From: Anaerolineae bacterium
GTDB lineage: Bacteria; Chloroflexota; Anaerolineae; B4-G1; SLSP01
Direction of reading: 5' to 3'
Assembly: GCA_016934645.1 (NCBI GenBank)
Contig: JAFGSL010000295.1
Coordinates: 1-14,125, forward strand
Length of the DNA stretch: 14,125 nucleotides
Of this stretch, positions 1 through 7,211 are shown piece after piece. The notes under the pieces are model-generated. The model was not told the DNA's origin and ran no database searches. It saw only the letters and a program-made list of their open reading frames with translations. Both the position numbers and the translations under genes were made by a program. The stretch's first letter is position 1; each line of letters opens with the position of its first letter.

Positions 1-88
<88 letters not shown>

Positions 89-125
89 TTGTTTTTTGCT
101 GGTATTCACTGCATCGGCAAAATAG

Positions 126-450
126 TTAGAATTCACGGCATTTAGACTGGCCGACTGTAACATCGACAGTCTCCAATACACTTGGAGTTTCTTGACCCTG
201 CCGCACAAAACGCGGCAGGGTCATATAGATATCGTATGTTACGGTATCCCACCAAGGGCCGCCATTAGCAGCGGTGATGGGATCTAGCGTGAAGGTAATC
301 ACGTGGCCAATCGGTGTCGCTGGGTCCACCGCGAACTCCCAACCGTTGAGATTCTGCCTTGTCCCCCCGCCAGGAATGTCCGGATAGGCGGATGAATCAT
401 TGACCAAGAATGCGGACACATAGGGATCGGTGGTTGTCAGGCCTGCAGCT
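126..450 (-). pseudogene. Out-of-frame C-terminal remainder of the giant secreted protein
   Basis: Downstream of the break in the 397-5634 gene, the rest of the same beta-sandwich domain can be read in another minus-strand frame, from about 450 to a TAA at 126-128. The recognisable family signatures are LTTTDPYV, then SAYPDIPGGG, then GHVITFTLD and NGGPWWD. Many secreted bacterial proteins carry a domain with the order DDD-x-x-G-x-S, GNGDG, GE-x-IEL, DPYV, YPDI, GHVI-x-F, NGGPW. Here the first part lies in the main frame, the last part lies in this frame, and the GNGDG-to-GE-IEL middle is absent. The tail ends in about 30 residues I cannot assign. The stretch has no start codon or ribosome site of its own near 450, so it is a severed gene end. 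Sequencing or assembly error is the alternative. Confidence 0.7.
193..223. repeat. Perfect 12-bp inverted repeat (hairpin) in the broken gene tail
   Basis: TGACCCTGCCGC (193-204 on the plus strand) is repeated in perfect inversion at 212-223 around the seven-base loop at 205-211. The stem is GC-rich and would be stable in RNA from either strand. Neither side carries the T-tract expected of an intrinsic terminator. It lies where the frameshifted tail reads MTLPRFVRQGQ, just after the recognisable domain ends. It could be a transcription end for the convergent minus-strand gene, or a small palindromic insertion that extended the reading frame. Confidence 0.6.
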
Positions 451-3400
451 ATTCCCAGATGTGTCGTCATCAATGGTATGTCCTGAATACACAAGTGGCC
501 CAACATTGGATGGAGAAACCGCAGTGAAGAAATCCCATAATGGTCCGGTGACCAATGCACCATACTCATCTTGAGCAATGACTTGCCAGTAGTAGTGCGT
601 GTCGTAACTCAGTATGCCAGGATCGCAGGCTGCGGTAGATACGTCATTGCAGATCAAGGTTGTCGGCTGGCCTATGTAGACATCATAAGTCACACTGTCA
701 CCATCAGGATCACCGCCGGTCCAACTCAGGTTCGTGTCAATGCTTTGTCCGGTTGCACCATCTGCGGGCGAGGGTGCGGATGGGGTACTGGGTGCGGTAT
801 TGGAGATAGTCCAATCCGCATTACTAGCATCGTGTGTTGATGCATCGTAGGCATCACTTACCCGCACGCGCACCGTAGTAGATGGATCGTTGGGTATTGT
901 CCAGGAATAGCTGCTATCATTAGATGTGGACGCCACAATGGTGTGCACATCCGAAGTTAATCCATCTTTAGAGTACTCCAGTCGAACGTTGCCAATCGAA
1001 CCAGTGGATGACCAAGTAATATTGTGAACTGTCCCCACGTGCCAGTTCTCGTCACCGTTGGGTGAAGTGAGGGTGAGTGTGGCTTGGGATACTGTGGTAA
1101 AGTCCCACACCGGCCCTGTCGTCGTTGCGCCGTGCTCATCCGTAGCGACCACATACCAGTAGTAATGTGTTCCATAACTCAATGTACCGGGATCACAGAA
1201 GGCACTGGTCACGTTGTTGCAGAGTAACGCATCTGGCGTGCTGTCGTCCGCCTCGAAGTAAATATCGTAGGTTACGTTGTCACCATCGGGGTCGCCGCCG
1301 GTCCAGGTCAGATTGATGTTTACGCTTTGGTTAGTATCGTCGTCGGAGGGCGAAGGGGCAGTTGGTGGATTGGGTGGGTGATTGGTGGCTTGAGAAGGAA
1401 CATAATTTCGTAAGACTAATGGAAGGTATGTACGGTAATCACGGATCGTTTGTCCTTCTAATATTCTCACATCGTCAATGTACCATCCGTCGTAGGTGAT
1501 GCTATCATCAGAAACTAGACGGAATCTTAATCTCAGATTAGTAATACCTGCAAAATTCCGCAGCCCCACCTGCTCATTTGTCCAATTGGTGTTCTGCCCC
1601 GTGTAGGTGGCTACATTTACCCACGTTCCCCCACCATCAGTGGAAACTTCTACATAACAGTAGTCACCTCCTGCCTCTGTCGCATATCGTGTCCAAAAAC
1701 TCAACGTTGGATTTGCCAGCGATGAAACGTCTATACCTGCGGAAGTGAGTGAAACGTCCGCATTATTGGTATAATCGCCGCCCGGACTATCTGCCCATGA
1801 GTGAGAGGGACTGTGTGAGTCAACCACCGTGAGGTTCCAGGGAGAATCGGCTGTCCAGTTATCCATTCCACTCTCGCCATCATCGAGGAAGACCACCCCA
1901 CTTCCAGATGAGGCTCCTTCAAACGACGTGTATTCATAGGATGCAGTGGGAGTAGTAACGTCGATTTCGTCTACGACCACATATCCAGCAGCCCCAAGTA
2001 CTTTCAGGCCAGACAGAGCAAAAACACCACTGACTCCATTAGCGTATATGGTCTCGCCGTCAAACCTCAATTGAAGATAGTGAACACCAGCGCTTAGAGA
2101 GGATGAACCGCTGGAAGTCCAGGTGACAAGATGGTTTTCTTTATCAGCCAGCCATCCCTCTATCGAATACTCACCTGCTTCAGACACGTTCACTTGAACC
2201 TCAATAACCAGATAGTCATAGAGGCTGTTACCATCGGTGTCTTCTCCATAATCATTGTACACTTCTGTTAGCATCGCTGCAGGCCCTGAGAACTGAGTGT
2301 AGGGGTATGAAGCTGTAACGTGGGCTTCATCCACCGAAGCAATAATCTCCTCTGCTGAATTGAGTAGACGCAAGTTCCGTATGTAGTACTGCCCACTGGC
2401 TCCATTACGATAGATGGCTTGACCATCAAACTGTAATTGGGCGGCAGTTGTTGTCCCTGACCAACTGGCAGAATCCAAGAGATTTCCTGTGACATCATAT
2501 AACTCTCCAGTCACTGTATAGAGACCAGAGGTCGCGATATCTAGATTGACGTCCACTGCCAGATATTCATATGCACCATCACTGTCAACGTCAATTCCAA
2601 AATCAGTGTACTGGTTTGTGAAATACGCTCCCGGCGTCTCAAAGGCAGAATAACTATATGCCGTTGTGCTGTAGACTTGACGTCGATAGTCAATCAAGTT
2701 ATTTGATAACTCTGATGGGGTCGGGTTCTCGATGTCAGTTACTAGCAGTTCTTGAACTTCATAGGGGCCATCTACACCATTCATAAAGATGGCCCGACCG
2801 TCGAAAAGGAGCTGCACGGTCTGGATTCCCTCTACCAGATAAGTATAAACTTCGCTCCCAACGATGCTTGCATTTTGGGAGTAGGAAGCATCTGCACTGT
2901 CAGCCAGTGCTCCCATTATCGTATAGTAACCAGGTGAGGAGACGTCCACTTCAGCCTCTAATACCAGGTAGTCAAAGGAACTACCGCCACCAGAATCCAG
3001 CCCAAAATCGGTGTAGAAATCTGTGAAATACACTGTGGGAGTTAAAAACTCTGTGTAAAGGTAGGCCGTCGTTGTGTAAATCCCTTGATCTAAGACAACA
3101 GTATCATCTTTGTCCCATAAGGTGAAGCCAATGTGATAGAGGCCGTCGACTCTGTTGCGGAAGATGTCACTGCCCTCAAAGTTGAGAGTCATAGTGTGAT
3201 TGCCGCTGCTCAGATAGGAATGAGTATCGGTAGTTAAGCGGTTGTCTTCGCTATCAAACAGTTCGGCATACAGTCCATAATTGCCTGTCGCAGTAATAAC
3301 TACTCCGGCTTCAACGACCAGCGATTCCGCTACTCCATCAAGGTTGCTGTCCACCTTGTAATCAGAGTATGTCCCCCCAAGCGCAGCATCACCAGCCGCA

Positions 3401-5634
3401 GCTATGATCGTGAGCGAAGATGGCTCTCCTGTTCTTGTCGGCTCGCTGGACCATCCCCAATAAGGAACCAATCTGGTCTGCACCCACTCTTGTCTCTGGA
3501 TTTCGTTGGGGGAGTCATTGTCCCAGGTATAGACCTTTTTCCAATCGTCGTTGTCGGGATCAGACAAATCAGAGAAATTCCAAGAGGAATCAGCCACAAC
3601 AATGATGTCACTGTAAGATTCAGGATAGTGGTTAGTACCCCAAGTGCGTGCATCTGTCGGGGGGGCTATACCGCCATCAATGGGATTAGGTGGATCTTCG
3701 CCACCTTGGCTTACATTGTAGGCACGCATTGTCTTCCATTCTCCTGCCAGCCATGCTTCAGTAGCATGGTCAAACCTGCCACTTCCAGTTACATGACCAT
3801 CCCAGTCAACTACTACAGGGCGGGCCGCGATTCCTGCAGAGCGACACAAAGAAGCCAATGCATTAGCTAGGTTGGAGCACTGGTTGCGCTTCTCATAGGA
3901 ATGTAGCACGTCATACATTGTGGAGTAGGGCACAGAGGGATCGAATCTAGTGATCTCGTCCAGCCGTTCTGCTAGTCTTTGAGCAGCAGTTTCCTGAGAA
4001 GAAGTCCCATTGATGGCTTCCATGACATGGGTGAATACATAAGACTCGTACTGGTCGTTCTTGAAATCTAGCCCAAAACCGTTAGCTTTGTGGCGTCGCC
4101 AGAAAATCCATTTCCAGTACTCATCCTCACTGGTCGTAAACCAGATGGATGTAATGTCTTTGTCATCGCCTAGATCGTCGTTGTATAGAAACGCCTTTAT
4201 GTCGGAATTGTCTAGATTGGTAGGTAATTCAAAGATGACATAGAGTTTTAAGCTCTCACTCCAACTTCCTTTGGTCAAAGTAACCGTGTATTCACCAACG
4301 GTATTATCAAGCCCTATACTAAAATCCCAGCGACCTAAACAGGCATCCCATACTGGGGTCAAAGTAGTCAAGGAGCTTGTACTCTTATCAACTTGAATAG
4401 TTGCATCTTTGGGACCACCTACAGAAAAAGCAGCTCCCCGACGCACAATTGCTGACGATAGGGCGATATACTGGCTTCCGTGCCTACTCCAGCCGAAATA
4501 CTCTTTTGTTTTTAAGTTGTCACCGTATACAACGTATATGCCAGGATTCGTGTCGTCATTGGGATCCGCATCAAACAATTTTTCTTCGCCATCCAGCAAT
4601 CCATCATCATCACTATCGGCATCGTTGGGATCTGTGGTGAAATGCCCGGCTCCATTGGTCCATCCGCCAGTCTCAATGCCGTTTAACAGACCATCGCCAT
4701 CCAGATCAGAAGGTGGATTGCTCGACTTTCGGGCTAACCAGTTGGTGATGTTTATGCCAAACTGTTTGTTATCCCCAACGTTCAAACCAAACTCGTCATC
4801 AAAATAGTTAGAGTCACCCAAGATTACCACTCGCCCGGCCCCAAAATTCAGAGCCACTGCTATCGCGCGATTTGGGGGATCAGCATCGGCATCTGTTGTT
4901 ATCAAAGGCGACGCTGTACCAGGCTCCATAGATGTGCTGGCGTAGGTCTGTAAAATATCTAACGCTTGCATAACGATGTGGCTTGAGAAATTGGCATTAT
5001 CATAGGTGACCCAATAGTCACTTTCCTCAATGTAGTCATCAGGATCAGTCACTACGTTAGCATCCAAGGTAACACCAAAAACATTAGCTAGTGCTTGCGA
5101 GGGCTCGCTGTATGTTCCACTATGGTCGGCGATGAGAAACAGTCCTCCGCCGTTCTGGATATATTGCTGCATGGCTTGTATTTCCTGCGTGGTGGGCGGA
5201 ACCCCAGCTAACGGAATGATATAAGCAGCATAGGGAGCGAGGTCATCATAAGTTATGAGAGAAGATGTTGCGCTGTCAATATCATATCCTGCTGCTGCCA
5301 AAGCTGCCGCAAACCCCGTGTACACGTCGCCGCTACCGGTTAGAGGGTAGTAGTTGTCGTGCCCTTGATCAATTAGGATTTTGACACACGATGAACCGCT
5401 TGTTTGGTGGATCTCGCAAGACTGTGCAGACTCAATCGTGACTGTTGATGCGGTCGAACTCTGAACTCCTGGGCCTAGGGGACTAGGGTTGTCGGACGGG
5501 TCGTCTGTATCAGACGTGGGGACAAGAGTGAGGGTCGCGGGTCCCAACGCAGCTCCAATTTCGCTAGGGTGCCCAAAGGATGTAACAACCAAGCACAAAA
5601 TTGCCATTGTGAGAAAACTCTTTAAGATCTTCAT
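397..5634 (-). CDS. Giant secreted mosaic protein: GATase-like, Ca-binding, transglutaminase-like, beta-repeat and Ig-like domains
   Basis: An extracellular protein of 1745 residues as read. The domains I can see are: a signal peptide (1-29, hydrophobic core LTMAILCLVV); a DUF4350/GATase-like alpha-beta domain (about 83-303); thrombospondin-3-like D-x-D-x-DGL calcium loops (309-363); and a transglutaminase-like segment (366-645) with Cys586 in NQC and His623. The third triad residue looks like Arg637 where Asp is expected. Then come four beta repeats of about 120-135 residues (741-1241), a MAM/jelly-roll domain ending in YDGWYIDDVRI (1245-1394), the motif YLPLVLRN (1403-1410), and an Fn3-like, Kre9/KNH-like, Fn3-like series (1420-1706). 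The next domain starts at 1711 but leaves its family frame after residue 1729, so the last 16 residues are missense. The start is supported by AAGGAG nine bases upstream. It sits 61 bases after its small neighbour. Enzymatic activity is unproven. Confidence 0.9.
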   Translation of the reverse strand: MKILKSFLTMAILCLVVTSFGHPSEIGAALGPATLTLVPTSDTDDPSDNPSPLGPGVQSSTASTVTIESAQSCEIHQTSGSSCVKILIDQGHDNYYPLTGSGDVYTGFAAALAAAGYDIDSATSSLITYDDLAPYAAYIIPLAGVPPTTQEIQAMQQYIQNGGGLFLIADHSGTYSEPSQALANVFGVTLDANVVTDPDDYIEESDYWVTYDNANFSSHIVMQALDILQTYASTSMEPGTASPLITTDADADPPNRAIAVALNFGAGRVVILGDSNYFDDEFGLNVGDNKQFGINITNWLARKSSNPPSDLDGDGLLNGIETGGWTNGAGHFTTDPNDADSDDDGLLDGEEKLFDADPNDDTNPGIYVVYGDNLKTKEYFGWSRHGSQYIALSSAIVRRGAAFSVGGPKDATIQVDKSTSSLTTLTPVWDACLGRWDFSIGLDNTVGEYTVTLTKGSWSESLKLYVIFELPTNLDNSDIKAFLYNDDLGDDKDITSIWFTTSEDEYWKWIFWRRHKANGFGLDFKNDQYESYVFTHVMEAINGTSSQETAAQRLAERLDEITRFDPSVPYSTMYDVLHSYEKRNQCSNLANALASLCRSAGIAARPVVVDWDGHVTGSGRFDHATEAWLAGEWKTMRAYNVSQGGEDPPNPIDGGIAPPTDARTWGTNHYPESYSDIIVVADSSWNFSDLSDPDNDDWKKVYTWDNDSPNEIQRQEWVQTRLVPYWGWSSEPTRTGEPSSLTIIAAAGDAALGGTYSDYKVDSNLDGVAESLVVEAGVVITATGNYGLYAELFDSEDNRLTTDTHSYLSSGNHTMTLNFEGSDIFRNRVDGLYHIGFTLWDKDDTVVLDQGIYTTTAYLYTEFLTPTVYFTDFYTDFGLDSGGGSSFDYLVLEAEVDVSSPGYYTIMGALADSADASYSQNASIVGSEVYTYLVEGIQTVQLLFDGRAIFMNGVDGPYEVQELLVTDIENPTPSELSNNLIDYRRQVYSTTAYSYSAFETPGAYFTNQYTDFGIDVDSDGAYEYLAVDVNLDIATSGLYTVTGELYDVTGNLLDSASWSGTTTAAQLQFDGQAIYRNGASGQYYIRNLRLLNSAEEIIASVDEAHVTASYPYTQFSGPAAMLTEVYNDYGEDTDGNSLYDYLVIEVQVNVSEAGEYSIEGWLADKENHLVTWTSSGSSSLSAGVHYLQLRFDGETIYANGVSGVFALSGLKVLGAAGYVVVDEIDVTTPTASYEYTSFEGASSGSGVVFLDDGESGMDNWTADSPWNLTVVDSHSPSHSWADSPGGDYTNNADVSLTSAGIDVSSLANPTLSFWTRYATEAGGDYCYVEVSTDGGGTWVNVATYTGQNTNWTNEQVGLRNFAGITNLRLRFRLVSDDSITYDGWYIDDVRILEGQTIRDYRTYLPLVLRNYVPSQATNHPPNPPTAPSPSDDDTNQSVNINLTWTGGDPDGDNVTYDIYFEADDSTPDALLCNNVTSAFCDPGTLSYGTHYYWYVVATDEHGATTTGPVWDFTTVSQATLTLTSPNGDENWHVGTVHNITWSSTGSIGNVRLEYSKDGLTSDVHTIVASTSNDSSYSWTIPNDPSTTVRVRVSDAYDASTHDASNADWTISNTAPSTPSAPSPADGATGQSIDTNLSWTGGDPDGDSVTYDVYIGQPTTLICNDVSTAACDPGILSYDTHYYWQVIAQDEYGALVTGPLWDFFTAVSPSNVGPLVYSGHTIDDDTSGNSCRPDNHRSLCVRILGQ
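1912..3414 (-). repeat. Four tandem beta-repeat units inside the giant secreted protein
   Basis: Residues 741-1241 of the secreted protein form four diverged units, R1 741-866, R2 867-1001, R3 1002-1118 and R4 1119-1241. Each begins with an aromatic strand and Y-x-D-[FY]-G, followed by an Asp-rich loop such as DVDSDG or DTDGNS that suggests calcium binding. A strand (DYLVIEV) follows, then G-x-Y-x-[IV], the core [LF]-x-FDG-x-x-IY-x-NG-V-x-G-x-Y, and finally Y-x-Y-x-x-F-x-x-P. They probably form a rigid stalk or a binding array outside the cell. I do not recognise a named family. Confidence 0.75.
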
Positions 5635-5643
5635 AATTTTTCA

Positions 5644-5649
5644 CTCCTT
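5644..5649 (-). promoter_or_regulatory. Shine-Dalgarno site of the giant secreted protein
   Basis: On the minus strand AAGGAG (plus-strand ctcctt) lies nine bases before the ATG at 5632-5634. It fixes the start, which is also where the signal peptide begins. Confidence 0.8.
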
Positions 5650-5695
5650 ATATTGTGACGGGACCATTTTGTTTGAGCTTACTCCCGGGTGTACA

Positions 5696-6223
5696 TCATG
5701 GTTCTTGGAACTCGGTGTGCTTATAATGAGTCGTTTCGTAGGAATCTACTCTTGAGTCAAGAACATGCTCCCGAAGTTCGGTGGGAGAGGGGTTTTGAGT
5801 ATCTGTTACCCATAGATCGCTGAGAAGATATGGTCCATCAACCTTACTCAGACGAATATATTTACCTTCAAATATAAGCTGAACTGTCTGGAGGCCCTTG
5901 TTCAAATAAACGTAAGTTTGACTACCATCAATGTCCCCTCCTATCATCGCTTCCGTACTCGATGATAACGTTGCGCCAACAGAGTAGTATCCAGGTTTGA
6001 CAACGTAGACTTGAGTTTCCACAATCAGAGTCTCAAATAAGCCATCCTCATCTATATCATTCCCAAAATCGGCATAGTTGCCTGTAAATAGAACTTCAGT
6101 ATGTACTAAGGTGTAACACAATAACAATGCAAAGATAAAAATCATTACTAGGAGGATGCTTATTATGGTGTGAGGAGTGATTCGAGCTGTTCCTTCTTTT
6201 TCATTATTCCACTTGCTAAACAT
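5696..6223 (-). CDS. Small membrane-anchored protein with a single beta-repeat unit
   Basis: A protein of 175 residues. A basic N-terminus is followed by one hydrophobic segment (about residues 20-42, ISILLVMIFIFALLLCY). That would be a membrane anchor with the C-terminus outside the cell, or an uncleaved signal. The rest (about 44-175) is one copy of the repeat found four times in the downstream giant protein: Y-x-DFG, the Asp loop DIDEDG, QTVQLIFEG, VDGPY and the closing F-x-x-P. It is closest to unit R2. It stops with TGA directly after that closing proline, so it ends at a repeat boundary. The ATG at 6221-6223 has a weak AGGG seven bases upstream. It precedes the giant gene by 61 bases on the same strand, and the two are probably cotranscribed. 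It may be an independent one-unit partner or a shortened duplicate. No enzymatic residues are visible. Confidence 0.8.
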   Translation of the reverse strand: MFSKWNNEKEGTARITPHTIISILLVMIFIFALLLCYTLVHTEVLFTGNYADFGNDIDEDGLFETLIVETQVYVVKPGYYSVGATLSSSTEAMIGGDIDGSQTYVYLNKGLQTVQLIFEGKYIRLSKVDGPYLLSDLWVTDTQNPSPTELREHVLDSRVDSYETTHYKHTEFQEP

Positions 6224-6274
6224 AGTACATCCCTAAAGATAGATTTGTTGAGAGCTAGATATTACAGTGGCAAT

Positions 6275-6490
6275 TCAAGGGACGGTCTCCAGTGCGCTCA
6301 GCACACGCAATTGCTCGCGAAGTGTTGGCGCTAACGGTGTGCCATTGGCGGCGCAGAACGGATACCGGCGTCCCGTGAGCCGGTGCACGCCAAAGAGCAG
6401 GCGGGTTAGAGAGCCGGGGCCGTCATCCAGTCGATTTTGTTTAGGGAGCAACTCCACTCCGGTAAATGGAATTTGATAAGAATCCGTCAA
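6275..6490 (-). pseudogene. Fragment of an archaeo-eukaryotic-type (AEP) primase
   Basis: An open frame of 71 codons with TTG as the only start at its head, ending in TGA at 6275-6277. It contains GVELLPKQNRL followed by RLLFGVHRLTGRRYPF. This matches what I recall of AEP/PrimPol and TOTE-type primases, in which a G-x-E-[VL]-x-PKQ-x-x-L segment leads to a basic loop L-P-L-G-x-HR-x-TGRR. Such primases are normally several hundred residues long, so this is a short remnant. It has no ribosome site and overlaps another open frame, so I do not consider it expressed. The CHC2 remnant at 6717-6917 could come from the same original gene. Confidence 0.5.
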
Positions 6491-6635
6491 GAAAACCTAT
6501 TCTGAGAAGCCTTTGATTGTGAATCATACTGCGACGCCTAGGAAGATCAATTCCCAGCGCTTGAATGCGGTCCATAATCTGATCATACGTTAGTTTCTCT
6601 GGATAAGATTTGGAGTGTCCTTTACGAATCTGTTG
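6441..6635 (-). other. Short unassigned open frame in the gene graveyard
   Basis: An open minus-strand frame of 64 codons between a TGA and a TAA at 6441-6443. The first ATG is at 6573-6575, leaving 44 residues. The segment KLTYDQIMDRIQALGI followed by a basic LPRRR has the look of a helix-turn-helix or a DNA-binding remnant, but I cannot name a family. It overlaps the primase remnant by 50 bases in a different frame. It lies directly downstream of the promoter-like sequence at 6658-6686. Expression is doubtful because no clear ribosome site precedes the ATG. Confidence 0.3.
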
Positions 6636-6657
6636 TCAAAGTTGTTGTCCGTTCTGT

Positions 6658-6686
6658 AGTATATATGATAACCATACTTTTGTCAA
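6658..6686 (-). promoter_or_regulatory. Near-consensus sigma70 promoter pointing left
   Basis: On the minus strand TTGACA (6681-6686) is followed after exactly 17 bases by TATACT (6658-6663). This is a perfect -35 box, optimal spacing, and a -10 box with one mismatch to TATAAT. The surrounding DNA is AT-rich compared with its neighbours. Transcription would start near 6650 and run through the small open frame and primase remnant towards the membrane-anchored protein at 6223, leaving a leader of roughly 430 bases. No terminator is obvious in between, so it may drive the surface-protein pair. Confidence 0.6.
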
Positions 6687-6716
6687 GATACTTTGAGGAT
6701 ATACGCGAAATCCTCA

Positions 6717-6917
6717 CTATGTTTTAACCAAAGAGAGAAGTTTCGTTAGTTTCCTCATCGTCTCCACAAACCCACACCCGCCGCACCCGGCAAAACAGTG
6801 CCAGTAGTTACCCTCGGTGTTCACCCCGAAGCCGGGATGCTGATCATCGTGGAACGGACACAGTCCGATCGCGCCACTCGTAGTTGGTGCCAGGCTGATG
6901 CGTTGGCTATAGATCAC
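6717..6917 (-). pseudogene. Remnant of a CHC2 (DnaG-type) primase zinc finger
   Basis: The frame reads GLCPFHDD, QHPGFGV, then YWHCFAGCGGCGFVE. This is the classic CHC2 pattern: Cys and His of CPFH, then a Cys pair after the P-x-F-x-V strand. CHC2 fingers bind template DNA in DnaG and in phage or plasmid primases. Here the finger is all that remains: the frame stops 25 residues or fewer after it, and no TOPRIM domain follows. Upstream the frame stays open to about 7019 without an ATG, and the only usable start is GTG at 6915-6917. Full primases exceed 300 residues, so this is a relic, perhaps of the same mobile or conflict-system gene as the AEP fragment at 6275-6490. Confidence 0.65.
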
Positions 6918-7091
6918 CCTCTTATCGGTGAAACAACAGAAGAGCGCCGGAGGACACCATCCCCCAGCGCCTTCTTGTCGCTTGTGGCTCGTTTGCGTGC
7001 TATATTCTGCCGTGTAACCTTATTACTCTCCGACTTTATTCAAACCATCTGTGCTGAGCACACCAACAGAAGCGGAAAGCCTCGAGAACAT

Positions 7092-7211
7092 TTAGGGGAT
7101 GACGAAGTCGGTGTATGCAGGGTCGACGTAGATCAGACGATGACGAATCTTAGGGCTTTCCAGAGCCTTCCTGGTAGCGAACTGGTTGTTACCCAAAGTG
7201 TTTTTTCCACA
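7092..7211 (-). other. Open stretch in frame with, and directly after, the radical SAM stop codon
   Basis: Past the TGA of the radical SAM gene the same frame stays open for 39 codons to a TAA at 7092-7094. The codons following the stop begin CGKNTLGNN and end in RHRLIYVDPAYTDFVIP, a plausible protein-like terminus. No family is recognised. It could be the end of an older displaced gene, matching the relics further left, or chance. No ATG or ribosome site is present. Confidence 0.25.

Noticed and set aside
517..1377. Fn3-like and KNH-like block considered as CRISPR-like or satellite repeat because of recurrent motifs
   Set aside because: The repetition is at protein-domain level, about 100 residues per unit and well diverged in DNA. 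There are no short direct repeats with spacers.
7142..7180. GGCT/AGCC inverted repeat after the radical SAM gene as a terminator
   Set aside because: The stem is only four base pairs and no T-tract follows on the minus strand.
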